This document shows, one piece after another, positions 48,269-59,482 of a stretch of 64,000 nucleotides of DNA. Numbering within the stretch: position 1 is the stretch's first letter; the number at the start of each line of letters is the position of its first letter. Origin of the DNA: Conchocele bisecta (Eukaryota > Mollusca > Bivalvia > Lucinida > Thyasiridae); assembly GCA_029237695.1 (NCBI GenBank), contig CM055279.1:56121530-56185529 (forward strand). Reading direction: 5' to 3'. The notes beneath the pieces were generated by a model, which had not been told where the DNA came from, did no database searches, and saw only the letters and a program-made list of their open reading frames with translations. The position numbers were made by a program, and so were the translations under genes.

Positions 48269-49016
48269 CTAAATATTCAAAACGAAGATGACAGTCAATG
48301 TTGAATTTTATCAATAATTCAATGTAGTGTTGCAACTGCATATTACCTATATGCCGAAACGCAATTCACTACCAATATTTTGGTCATTCGACAACTGCTA
48401 ATGCCGGATTTGGTCAGAGTATTTGTCCATCGTCGTTTGATACAATGGCATGCTCTTTACATAGTAATGTGTTGTTCATTAAACATAATGGTGAGGGAGT
48501 AGACCACCGTGTTGTCAGTGGTTGTATGTTAATGGTCTCTGTAGCAGCCACCTCTCTACAACGGCCATTTTTATTCATATCCTGTATAGGAATGTGCAAA
48601 ATAATAAAGATCTACCCACTAATGCACGACCTACCTATACCATGACGATCCTGTACAAGGTGTTGGTAGACGCTATCGGGAACCTCGCTAACACGGTAAT
48701 ACCATTTCACCTTCACGACCAACGTATCACGCCGCGTCTGTAATGGATGATAAAACGTACATGTAACAACTCAACATCATTTGAGAAGCGATGAGAAATT
48801 GTACATGAGATTTGGCAATACAAAGCCATCGCCTAGGATGTCTCATTGGCCAAAGGGTCAAGATCACCCGAATGACACGGGGATGTTAGCCACCAATGTG
48901 AGGAACTTTTTGATGAAGTTTGCTAAAGATGAAACCAACATATCAGGGGATAGGCAATATTTTGAAGTACGTCCAAAATTGTGGACGCCTATGACGACGA
49001 TGACTTGTGACATTAA
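48269..49016. other. Gene-free interval
   Basis: Several overlapping frames of 60-98 codons exist on both strands (for example 48781-49077 plus), but none shows a family signature. The longest runs into the TTAA MITE. 48840-48900 loosely resembles 49530-49590 ('caatgggtcraggttattcgaatgac'). Confidence 0.4.
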
Positions 49017-49453
49017 AGGTACATGCCCACTCAGTAGGTACAAAATGTTCTTTATACATGTAGGAGGAATTAAATAAGTGTAGAATTGTCACTATTCCAC
49101 CAGTTCTAAAAATTATGAGTGCCGCTATACAGATATAATCATTTAGTTATATTTATTTTACTGATTGTGACTTGCGGTGCATATGCAAATGAGGCATGAT
49201 ATTTTTTAATTATTTATACTAATTAAATGCGTCCCCTGAAAAAATAATATTTTCGACAGATTAGAAAGTATGATCATCAAAAAATAAATGCAGAGAATCA
49301 ATAGTAATGTCTGTTAAGATTTAAAGGAAACACGGTTATCGCCCCTGATATCAGTGTGGAAATTTACGTCTGATGTTTATTTTGCCAGAAAATGTCTCGG
49401 ATGATGTCTCTATTATAAAGAATATGTTGTGCCTACTGAGTGGGTATGTACCT
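49017..49453. mobile_element. 437-bp TTAA MITE, complete copy
   Basis: AGGTACATGCCCACTCAGTA at the left and its near-complement at the right (about 45-bp TIRs), flanked by TTAA at 49013-49016 and 49454-49457. It has no coding capacity. It serves as the uninterrupted reference for the copies at 30.3-33.2 kb and 39.1 kb. Confidence 0.88.
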
Positions 49454-49457
49454 TTAA

Positions 49458-49705
49458 AACAAGAGTATCATTATCACTAAGCTAATACCCTCACACTGGC
49501 ATCCTTGATAATACAAGGTGAGCACCGGGGAGTGTCTCACCCGCTACCAATGGGTCGAGGTTATTCGAATGACTCAGGATGGTTAGCTATCACAGTCTGC
49601 AAAATAACCACTGCCGCCCGGGACAACTACAATTCCAATGTCTGTGCCCGTCGGGTAAGTCAAAATTCAGAATTTTAACTTCCTTTACATGGAAACTGTT
49701 TTCAT
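49458..49705. other. Gene-free interval with a possible pearl 5' end
   Basis: 'aacaagagtatcattatcac' at about 49459 and 'ggtgagcaccggggagtgtctcaccc' resemble the start plan of the pearl-like families, but no cores or 3' end follow. Confidence 0.35.
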
Positions 49706-50428
49706 AACAAGATGGCCATGATGGCCCTAATTCGCGCACCTGACTCCATGAACACCAGAGGAGAATGTGACATTGAATTCATGTGAAAAAAAAATTGTGC
49801 TATTTTTAAATGGCGGTCATCTTGGATTAAGCGATGACTCTCACTTTACCGAATCTGAAAATGCTTCACCCAAGGATCTTAACTTCCTATGAAGTTTGGC
49901 CAGCATCGGCCATGTGGTTCCTGAGAAAAAGACGTTCAAAATCTCGAATAAATGGACCTTTTGGCGGCCATCCTGGATGTTATAATCATCCGATTCAGAC
50001 AAAAATAAAATTTGACCCCACGGGCCAAGCCCATTTTTGACCCCGGGGTCACCATTTTCACAACTTTGAAAGAGCATTGTAAATCGATCATTTCTACCAA
50101 GTTTAGTCGAAATCCGGGCCAGCGGTTCATGAGAAGAAGATGTTTTAAGAATTTATGCTATTTTTAGATGGCGGCCATCTTGGATTAGCGATGACCTCCA
50201 TTTTAACAAATCTGAAAAGGCTTCACACATGGACCATAACTTTTAAGTTTGGCTACCATGGACCAAGCGGTTCATGTGAAGAAGAATTTTGAAATCTCTA
50301 ATAAAAGAAAGACCTTTTGACATTTCGGCGGCCATCTTGGATGACATAACAATCCGATTTCGACAAAAAATGTACCAGAGTGATCGCCTCATTGATACCT
50401 TCGATTTGATATATGACATGACCATATT

Positions 50429-51237
50429 TAGTCATGGGTCCTGATACATGTATGGTTGAGTGTGCACTAAAATGTACCCTCAGTTTGACTTCAGATATTG
50501 GTAGGTGGGTGGTCCAAGGTCTAAAAACAATTGTTCACGCGATCCAAGTCAGGTGACTTTTCCCGCCATTTTGAAAAACAAAATGGACGCCAAACCATTT
50601 TACTAAAATGTATATGTCTCAGAAGGCAAGGCATTGCGTATTTGTTTTAGCTTCAATCGCCCTAAAATATGATGCATATTATGCTAGATTGGTACGTAAT
50701 ACAGGAAAATACAACTTTTGATACTAGTATTGGATATTTCTATAGAAAAAAGAAAAATTGTATAAGAAAATGCATGAAAAAATGCTGTTTTTTCATATAT
50801 GGGTTACTTTATATACATACCGAAAAAATAATACTATCAAAATAGTGATATATTGTGCATTTTTTACTTCGAAGGGATGGTGTGATTGGGATTGGTGTGG
50901 TTCAATTCGCGAAAACAGCTTATTTTATGAGAAAAATATGAAAACATTACCCCACCCACTTTCTGGACATGCATTGATTACTACAATATTATTTGAATAT
51001 ATCTCGTTAAAAATGTTATCATTCGAGATATATTTATGAAACTTCACGAGATGAGAGCAATCGCTATGAGAAGCATTTTTATGTATGAAACGTTTATAGC
51101 CATGAGTACTCGTTGCCATAGTAACCGTTAACCGGACCAAAATTAGTGTTTTTTTTATATTTAAGTAATCTGTTTATGATTCTCACAGTACTGTATACAT
51201 ATCTAAGTGGTACTGATATCAGTGTCAGTAAGCAACG
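50429..51237 (+). repeat. Left terminal inverted repeat of the 9-kb element
   Basis: Matches the reverse complement of the right end from the tip through 'aagtggtactgatatcagtg' at 51205. It includes 'gatccaagtcaggtgacttt' and the AT-rich segment that creates a 93-codon frame at 50758-51039, mirrored at 58908-59159. The frames are unlikely to be genes. The outer 230 bp carry the strongest conservation, as expected for transposase binding. Confidence 0.85.
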
Positions 51238-51497
51238 TGATTGTGTGATTGGGATTGAGATGCGTCAATTCATGAAACTATATTTTGTGTGAAAATAATA
51301 AAACATTACCCCACCCACTTTTAAGACATGCGTTATATTATTACTACACTATTCGGATATATCTTGTTAAAAATATTATCATTTAAGATATAATTATAAA
51401 CGTTACAGTATGGTAGCACAATCTATAAGAAATATGTTTATGTGTGGATGTATTGGTGGTATAAATATATTTAACGTAGCCATAGCAACCGTTTTTA
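50881..51497 (+). repeat. Direct duplication inside and beyond the left TIR, about 250 bp
   Basis: 50881-51131 ('tgtgattgggattggtgtgg', 'cattaccccacccacttt', 'tgccatagtaaccg') recurs diverged at 51240-51497 ('tgtgattgggattgagatgc', 'cattaccccacccactttta', 'agccatagcaaccg'). The right terminus has only one such unit, so the ends are asymmetric. Confidence 0.75.
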
Positions 51498-51499
51498 TA

Positions 51500-52915
51500 A
51501 AGGCCCCAAAACACAATTATTATTAAATTTCAACCTTGTGCTTTTGCTAAACTACATGTACACATATTGGCAATTAAAAAGTATGTCAATTGAGTGACTG
51601 CCTGAGCAACAATCAGCAATCAGCTGTATTTAAACAAGAATTATGGCGCGTTATCAAACGTTTGCGCTGTTCTATATACGATATTTGCACCAAATAATTT
51701 GTGGAAAATACATATTCGAGGCTCATTACATCCAAATATACGCCACCTTACCATATACATACATGTTAGGGATACATGAAATATAACACTTACGACAATC
51801 TTAAATGTTAGAATTATTTTCATCTTATAATTTGAAAGTAATACAACATGATGGTCCAGCTATTAGTCTATCGGCTGACAAACTTCTCGTAGGATTTGTA
51901 TGTGCCCTATGTTTGACACTGGATTCATGAACTAGAACATATACCATGTCAAAAAAACTTGGGTAGACATTTGGTAACCCGGCAACGAATGAGAAATCCA
52001 AGATGGCCGCCATCGGCCATTTTGAATTATTGTCACATTTAACTTTGCAACCAAATGGTCTAGAAACATAAGCAGCACATCATTTCTGACTAATTTCAGG
52101 CCGGAATGTCCATTAGTAAGGCTATTCTTGCGATTGGTGATCTCCCAGATATAGAAATCCAAGATGGCCGCCAAATGTTGTGTTAAAAATGTATAATTTG
52201 CTTGAAATGTTTCTGAATTCTAACGAAATGTGTTTATATGCACTCCTATGTTTATTATACTGTCTTACTAAGGCTTAAAATGGCAAATTTCATTTTGCAA
52301 ATGTCAGTTTCTGGTTGTAGTATTTTAAATCTGTAATTTTGACATCATTATTACTGCCATGTAAATTATATAATGGTCAACAAAATATAGCAACTTACAA
52401 AATTGTTAGTACTATTTATTATCTAACTAAGTCAAACTATTAGTATCATTTACATGTATATGAAGACACATAACTATGTACCAAATGAGGCTGTATGCAA
52501 AAATGGACAGCATGTCAGTTGGGACCAGTCTAATACATCCGGCAATTTGATTGCATTCAATGTGGGCAATGTCCACTTTACTAATTTTGGCAAATTGTGT
52601 ATAGTTTAAACTGATCCCAAATGCCAAGGAGTACGTTTTGGCATGCTGTATCACCTATTAATTGGCCGTTTGTGTTCAGTTTCCTGTAATATTTGTACGT
52701 TTGAGTATTAAAGCTTTGTATACTGTTCCTTACATCCATAATTATATTAGAAACACTTATAACTGTCAATAAATGTTGATACTTTAAGCACCTATCTCGA
52801 ATAACAAAAGTGAATGTGTATGTTACTGTGTTTATATGAGACACATGCATATTGATTATTTGAGACAGTCACTTTAACACTAAGATCCTAAACGTTTGTA
52901 TGCTCATCATATAAT
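51500..52915. other. Non-coding left interior of the 9-kb element
   Basis: Downstream (3') of the copy B stop codon at 52916. Holds the left arm of the internal inverted repeat (51881-52207) and 0.7 kb of AT-rich sequence without coding similarity. Minus-strand AATAAA words occur but none can be assigned. Confidence 0.5.
51881..52207 (+). repeat. Internal inverted repeat, left arm
   Basis: Reverse complement of 55044-55366 over about 325 bp ('gtgccctatgtttgacactg', 'aacgaatgagaaatccaaga', 'atccaagatggccgccaaat'). The pair encloses copy B exactly. No convincing target duplication flanks it. Confidence 0.8.
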
Positions 52916-54800
52916 CTATACACATACTGATGGATTTTTACACATCGATATATCTGGGATACATTGACATTTACAAAACTTGCAACAAGGAACACCATTC
53001 CTTCTGCATGTACATCTGATATTTGCACACTTTGTGCCTGTACACATCTTTGCACATGTATCAGGAATCGGTGTTCTACATACATCGGGCATGAACAACT
53101 CGTCTACATCTATAAACCCGTACTGAGTCGGATCCAACACCTCTGATTCCATACAAAGCAGAGACGTCATCTGATATGTTGCATAAAATGCCCTGAGAAT
53201 GTGTCCCCTAATAGAATGACTAGTTGGAGGTAGCTGGTCTAGTAATAGTCCCTTGATGTGGTGGTACATGTATGTCCGTAACTGATTCATTGTGGTACAC
53301 TTACTACCCGCTTTCAACACCTGGACCAGGTACAACTCGGCTGATTCCATTACATTGTCCATATTGGAAGTGTTAGGATGTATACAAAAGTCCTTCAAAA
53401 GCATAGTTGGGTTACACTTCAAGCCTGCATGTTTAGTACCCAGTTTACTGGTGTAATCACAACCTGTGATAGTATGAACAGCTGGCAGTACGCTACACAA
53501 ATCCTCTCCAACCCTATCTGCCAATGTATGGATGGGGATATAACGAGTGGAATCACCGACGCCAGTCTTAACCCAGAGTTCATGAAGGTCGTGTTTTATT
53601 TACTGAGTTCGCTCAACAGGTACATTCATCTGTATAAACACATCGGTGTCTGACGATATGTCTACAATTGGCTTGGTTCCATTTTTCACTGCATGCATAG
53701 CATGAGGTACAATCCGGGTATCTGCTTCTTCCAGTTCACTGTGTAATTCGGGTACTTCCTGTGATCTCCCCTCAGAAACACAGATACACGGAACTGTTTG
53801 TTCTCCTGACATATTGCTTACAAATACCTCAGTAACCTTTAATGATGACTGTGTGTCATTTTGTCCATCAATAATTTGCAGATGAAGCAACAGCTGCAGC
53901 TTTCGTTTGTTACTACCAGAAGACCAAAATCGTTCCATTTCAACTGGTAGTGATGTTTGTTTGTTGATGATATTCAGTTCAATAGGACAAGTCGTCTGTC
54001 GACGTTTCCTTTCCGAGTCTTTAACTGATTTATCGATGTAGGAATCGAAGATGAAGTCAATTCTATCAGCTCCAATCGTTGCTCCAATATACTATGTAAG
54101 ATAGTCCAATATTATGTTGCTATATTCGCCAAAGTCTTTGATTCCTTTTGTCCTTATCTTTCTAATGTTACCCATCATGTCTACGACAAACGTTGTGTGA
54201 AATGTGTCATGTCTGTTTGGGAATTTCGGATCGTTTGCAGTAAGTTCATATTCCAGCTCTTGCACAATGGAACTTTTCACTGCCTTTGTCATTAAACCTT
54301 CCTGATCAAAGAGACATGACTCTGGTCTGACGTCATACTGCAACAGATCTTCCATTGCATTTCCCCGTACCCTAGCTACCTCAAGAAGTCTCTGTTGCTG
54401 CCCTCGTTCCTTCCGTTGTGATATCTTGACTGGTGATTTGCATTCTCTTGATGAATGATGTATACCGTACTTCGAAAGATTGTTTCACAGAAACGCATTG
54501 TCTTCTCCACAAAACGGCCGTTACGCAGGGTGTCATATGCTGCATTTCCGATTGTCGTCACATGCAATAGTTGATGCCGAATATCGTCTGTCATTACTTC
54601 TTGTGTGACAATGTTGTGGAGTTTGGGTTGAACGGCGTCCACCTTGAATGGATTTTCATATTTCTCAATGAATGTCTTTTACCATGCTTTTGTAAATTTG
54701 TCGCTGCTTTTCAATGCCCGTCTGTATATGACCTAAGCCATTGAACGGACGTTAAACCCCATTTCATCACCTGCTCCTTTCTAGAAGTGGATGCCGATAA
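52916..54800 (-). pseudogene. Copy B: C-terminal half of the XPG/PIN-like transposon protein
   Basis: From 54475 down to the stop at 52916 a single frame runs about 520 codons, broken only by in-frame stops TAG (54092) and TAA (53600). Homology reads straight through both. Ordered segments are 'RGNAMEDLLQYDVRPES', 'DRIDFIFDSYIDKSVKD', 'EMERFWSSGSNK', 'ELEEADTRIVPHA', 'ISSDTDVFI', 'ELWVKTGVGDSTRYIP' and 'LPAVHTITGCDYTSK'. A cysteine cluster of about 14 Cys follows, including 'CANIRCTCRRNG' and 'CCKFCKCQ'. The EADTR...DTDV...TGCD spacing resembles the acidic motifs of XPG/FEN-type nucleases (inference). A one-base shift near 54475 joins it to the upstream frame (54642 on), itself preceded by a stop at about 54678. 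No N-terminal half is attached. Confidence 0.75.
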
Positions 54801-55842
54801 TGTTGTGTCCCGAAGAAACAGTAACGGTTAAACAAAACATGTAGAACGTCTATCTGCAAATCCATGTTTATGAAATTACCTAAACGTACATTCGAACTAA
54901 TCTATAACATATAGGTAAACTGTTGCCATGGAAACCTTCAATGTAACATGAAAACCACATCAAAATGTTTCCAACTAGGGTAATATACTATGCATATCAT
55001 ACAATTGCATATACACTCATTTTGAATGACTATCACAAATATTTAAGCAAATCATGCATTTTCCGCACAATATTTGGCGGCCATTTTGGATTAATAAGTC
55101 AAGGAGATCTACAATCGCGAATATAGCCACACTAATGGATCCCTCGTCCTGAAATGAGTCAGAAATGATGTGTTATTTATGTTTCTAAACCCATTGGTTG
55201 CAAAGTTAAATGAGATACTAATTCAAAATGGCCGCCGGCGGCCATCTTGGATTTCTCATTCGTTGCCGGGGTACCAAATGTCTACCAAAGTTTTTTTGAC
55301 ATGGTACATGGTCTAGTTCACGAATCCAGTGTCAAACATAGGGCACATAAAAATCCTACGGGAAGTTCCACAGCCTATGCATTATGGAGAAACCATTCTT
55401 TTGGCATCGCCATATTTCGCTGATAGCGATTTTGCAAAATCAAAACAATTTAAAATATGACATTGAATGCTGACACAAATGTTGAAAATTAACCTATTTT
55501 TAAATCAATATTTGCGAAATACGGCGATACCGTAAGAGAAGTTTCGCCAGAGCCAGGCCCATATATGAGACGGGTCATATGATTTTATTCCTTCAAACAA
55601 CTGCGATATTTTATGTCAATTATTTACAAAAACTGTGATACGTTATGATGTCAGATGAAGTAAAAACTTGACACAAATTACAGAAGACGAATAGAATTTC
55701 GCATGTACTTTGGAAATGGAAATTTGTCAACTTTTGACGTCATTCACGGAACGTATGAAACACTGCAGCTTGAAGATACAACACTACAGTGTTTAATCAT
55801 ATGTTTCCTAACTTAGTTGTCTATTACCTAGAAACACGTGAT
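54801..55842. other. Spacer between copies A and B
   Basis: Non-coding. Contains the right arm of the internal inverted repeat (55044-55366), 'gttgccatggaaacc' (54924), similar to a TIR word, and a short inverted pair 'gcatcgccatatttcgc' / 'gcgaaatacggcgatac' (about 55403 and 55513). Confidence 0.5.
55044..55366 (-). repeat. Internal inverted repeat, right arm
   Basis: Inverse of 51881-52207 with moderate divergence. It separates the end of copy A from the start of copy B. Confidence 0.8.
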
Positions 55843-58660
55843 TCATTCCGTTCGATTGTTTGGGTTTTGGCACGAGTCGGAAGCTTCACATTTACAGAAT
55901 TTACAACAACTTAAGTCGTCACTGCATGGTTTACGTGGAGTAATAATCTGTCATCGGCTTCGTCATGGTGACTGTGGAGACATGGAACATCAGTGGCTGT
56001 CTCAGAGTCAATCTCTACGCATTTTCAAACATCTTCTTCGTGTGAACCTCCAAGGTAAACAACATGTGAACTGTCGACGTGATCCAGTCTGGTTTTGATT
56101 ATCCATTACGAGAAGAATGTTTCCCAGCGGATTTTGTTCCCAGTGGATGCCCAAAAAGCTTCCATATTCACCATCCCTGGTGTGTCATCTCGCTGGATAG
56201 TCACTTCAATGGGATCCGATTTGCTTCTTCTCATTCGTTCAAAATCCTTGATTCCACCAGATTCATATGTCAAATACTATATCGATGCGCTTGGCAGACC
56301 TTGCGATTCTAGTGAATCTATCCCACAGGTTACTTACTGGCCATATCGCCAAATGTTCTTAACATCGGGAAGCTGAGTAGACCCAGGTTCTTCTCTATCT
56401 CACGTTGGAGTTCTGATTTCGGCAATTTACGCAAATAACCATCTTTCGTCAGATTGAGTGAGGTAGATGTTAGCTCAAACTTCAGTAGTTCAGCTATGTG
56501 ATACCTTCGACTTCTGGCAATGTCAATGTACCTTAATTATAGCGTCTTGTGTCTCGTTCTGAATATTTTCAGAGTAAACTTTCTTCTGTTTCCCTTTCCG
56601 ATGCAACTTCGGTATTGGATCGGACAGTTGTTTTGTCTTCTATTCAAACCGCGTTGAGAAAAAGTTCTGGTAAGCTTCATCGTCATCTTTCATGAATTCA
56701 AAAAGAACTTTGCATCTCTCGCTGTCGGCTTGGGTTCCCGTTACAAAGTTCTTCAAAGTGCAGTCTCCCCGAAATCTCAAAGGGATTCCCTCTCTCTAAC
56801 ACATATTGCACCATCTGCTGTATGCACTGCTCATCTCTCGCTGTTGTTGCATTGGAAAACTCGTGATGGAGCGATTATTCGTCTTCGTCATCTAATTCGC
56901 AGTAGTGCCTCATCCATTGCGAGATCTGTGCTTTTTCATGTTTTACTAGGTCATGTTGAGCCACTGAATCTTTGCGACGTGTTATACCTATACCACCTCC
57001 CCGACCCTTAGCTGGTTTGTTGTACATTTGTTCAAGGGCTTGATCCATGGGTACATTGCTGAACTTTCTTTTGGTCTGGCGTACAACAAAATGACCTTTC
57101 AGGAACTCTGTGTGGATGGATGGAAATGACTGTGGCAGTTGAAGACAATCTTCATAGAATACTGAGCCCCATCGTGAGTAATGTGTCTTGTCAAATGCGA
57201 AGAGTAGCGGCAGGCACCTACCCAGTGCGGATATGTACAGCTCCCAGCTTGCCTCCCTGTGTGATCTCGTCAAATCCCGTAAAAGAGGAACGAACATAGA
57301 AATAAACTGATTCCAGTACTTGAAACTGTTGCTACTAGTGACACCATGTGCAACAAAATCATGAAGGTCCTTTTTGAAGGTTTTAATTGATGCGATGCAC
57401 TTTTCATATGACGACCTTGCTTCGATTTTGTCTCTTTGCTTGCAGGCTGTCTGGAAGTAACTCTATGGCGTCGAGAAGTTCCTTATATCGCAGCATGTCA
57501 CATTGGTTGACAAATACTAGCAGCTGGAGTCGCTACATCACCTCTGCGAGCATAGAAATTCCGTGCATCGCCCGTGCGCATAGTGGCGCCCTGGAAGCCC
57601 TTTATCGGACTATCGCGGTCTGGATTTCATTCTCAACGAACTACTGTTCGCTGGTCGAAAATTTCTTCTCAACGAACTGTTCGGCTCCACTGTCGTTCAA
57701 GTATTTCCCAATGCATAGGAGAAGAACTTTCGTCATGTGGAAACCGCCAAGACCAAGAAATATATTACCAAGGCGTTCTGGTGGGAGCAACAGTTGAAGT
57801 TCTTTGGCCGTACTGTAGACAGATTCGTCACACCAGAGAGAGCCACATGTTTGGCCTGCTTGAAGAAGTGCGTCCTGGAAATTCACCATACATGTGTATA
57901 TGGTGTCATACTCGGATGCCGGATATGGCAGAATCGGCATGTAGCCGATCGACATAGGTTCTGACTCATCAGATGATATCAAGCTGTGAAATGCGCTCCA
58001 TGATGGCACTGACGATTGAGCAGGAATTGGTCTGTTATGAATTATGTCACCGGTAAAGAATCTACCTATAGTCCATGTCATATCAGAAACTCTAGCGCAA
58101 TCAACAGTCGATGTCGCGTGGGCGATCAGTTGGCTCGTAATCGGTGCAAATTGTACGACGTCAGCTTGGTTTGCCAGATGGCAAGCATTTCTGACAATCT
58201 AATATCTGAGCGTGGCAAGTCTCAATGGCATTTCCACCGTCTGGCATATCTACTGGTTCGCTCAAATCGTCATCCATGGTGTTTACCTTGTCCTGGAAAA
58301 TCACAAGAACAGTGTCGTGACTGCCGCCAATACCGGACGACGTATCCTCCTCATGATCAAAGTTGTCCATAGCGCCACGGATTGGTGCTGTAGCCCTGAC
58401 GTTGAGTGGTAGGGGAAGTCGGTGTCCATCGGCTCTATCAACAATTATGTTCATAAGCATATCATCAAGGCATTCCACTTGCTTGTATCCCATACAGAGG
58501 CCAAGACGATTGCACATCTCAATCAACGATTTGATTTAGAACGTCTGGTCTCGTGTATTGTCTGCGCTAGGCACACAAAAAACAACAAACATTGGAATCT
58601 TGGAGAGAGCAATCAACCGGTCTGCCTCATCCAGGCTACGGCCATGTTTACAAACAAATA
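55843..58660 (-). pseudogene. Copy A: longer, internally deleted copy of the XPG/PIN-like transposon protein
   Basis: Reads from about 58660 to the stop at 55843 with many frameshifts and in-frame stops (for example 58536, 57641, 56875). Family landmarks in order are 'KSLIEMCNRLGLCMGY', 'RGAMDNFDHEEDTSSG', 'PASEYDTIYTCM', 'STAKELQLLLPPERLGNIF', 'GLGGFHMTKVLLLCIGKY', 'SHREASWELYISALGRC', 'HYSRWGSVFYEDC' and 'VQYVLERGNPFEISG'. Then come 'RIDIVF', 'NMEAFWASTGNKIRW' and 'HDEADDRLLLHVNHAV'. Just after the EADDR motif the sequence jumps to 'LSCCKFCKCEASDS', the C-terminal cysteine cluster. Roughly 150-200 codons holding the DTDV and TGCD motifs are therefore deleted. These landmarks match large uncharacterised invertebrate proteins I associate with mobile elements (recall). 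Confidence 0.72.
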
Positions 58661-58686
58661 AAGTATTGAGGGCTAGCGTAATTATT

Positions 58687-59482
58687 GCTTACTCACACTA
58701 ATATCCGTACCACTTAGATAGTAATACAGGTTTGTTAGAACCATAAACATGCTATTTGAATATAAAAATACATTGATTTCGGTTTGGTTATCGGTTACCA
58801 TGGCAACAACTAGTCATGACTGTAAACATTTAATACATAATATTGCTTTTCATAGTGATTGCTCTAATCTTGTAAAGTTTCATGATTATATCCCAAATAA
58901 TAACATTTTAACGAGATATATTTAAATAACATTGTAATAATAATAATGCATGTCTGAAAAGTGGGTGGGGTAAGGTTTTTATTTTTTTTCCACACAATAT
59001 CCATTTTTCATACATTGAATCTCCCCAATCTCGATAAGAGAATCCTTCGGAAGTATTAAATGCATGATATGTCACTATTGATAGCATTATTTCGTCGGTA
59101 CGTATATAAATAACCCATATATGAAAAAACAGCATTTTTTCATGCATTTTCGTATACATTTTTCTTTTTTGCTATAGAAATATCCAATACTAGTATCAAA
59201 AGTTGTATTTTCCTGTATTACGAACCAATCCAGCATACTATGCATCATATTTTAGGGCGATTGAAGCTAAAACAAATACGCAATGCCTTGCCTTCCGAGA
59301 CATATACATTTTCGTAAAATGGCTTGGCGGCCATTTTCTTTTTCAAAATGGCGGGAAAAGTCACATGACTTGGATCGCGTGACCAATTGTTTTTAGACCT
59401 TGGACCACCCACCTACCAATATCTGAAGTCAAACCGAGGGTACATTTCAGTGCACACTCAACCATATCAGGAACCATGACTA
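58687..59482 (-). repeat. Right terminal inverted repeat of the 9-kb element
   Basis: Inverse of the left terminus. The inner limit is set by 'ttgcttactcacactaatat' at 58687. Copy A starts within about 30 bp, so any promoter for the protein would have to lie in the TIR itself. Confidence 0.85.

Larger units (their letters stand above)
50429..59482 (-). mobile_element. 9,054-bp DNA transposon, Academ-like, long TIRs, ATT target duplication
   Basis: TAGTCATGGGTCCTGATA at 50429 and the complement of TAGTCATGGTTCCTGATA ending at 59482 open inverted repeats of roughly 0.8 kb (50429-51237; 58687-59482), about 90% alike in the outer 200 bp. ATT flanks both ends (50426-50428; 59483-59485), and intact P1 copies have one ATT at that site. 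Inside are two decayed minus-strand copies of a large protein with an XPG/PIN-like motif set and a Cys-rich C-terminus. Short target duplications, an XPG-type nuclease and a Cys-rich finger are, as I recall, features of the Academ superfamily. The assignment is an inference; the boundaries are read from sequence. Confidence 0.8.

Noticed and set aside
53600..54094. Recoded stop codons (read-through or selenocysteine) in copy B
   Set aside because: TAG and TAA both occur, frameshifts occur too, and no TGA or SECIS-like context is seen. Decay is the simpler reading.
52916..58660. One intact multi-exon host gene on the minus strand
   Set aside because: Motifs of the C-terminal half occur twice, stops and frameshifts fall inside conserved segments, and the whole lies between inverted termini with a target duplication.
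50758..59159. Related 83- and 93-codon proteins at both ends of the 9-kb element
   Set aside because: They are inverted copies of one TIR segment. The frames diverge in length and end at different points, without codon-level conservation.
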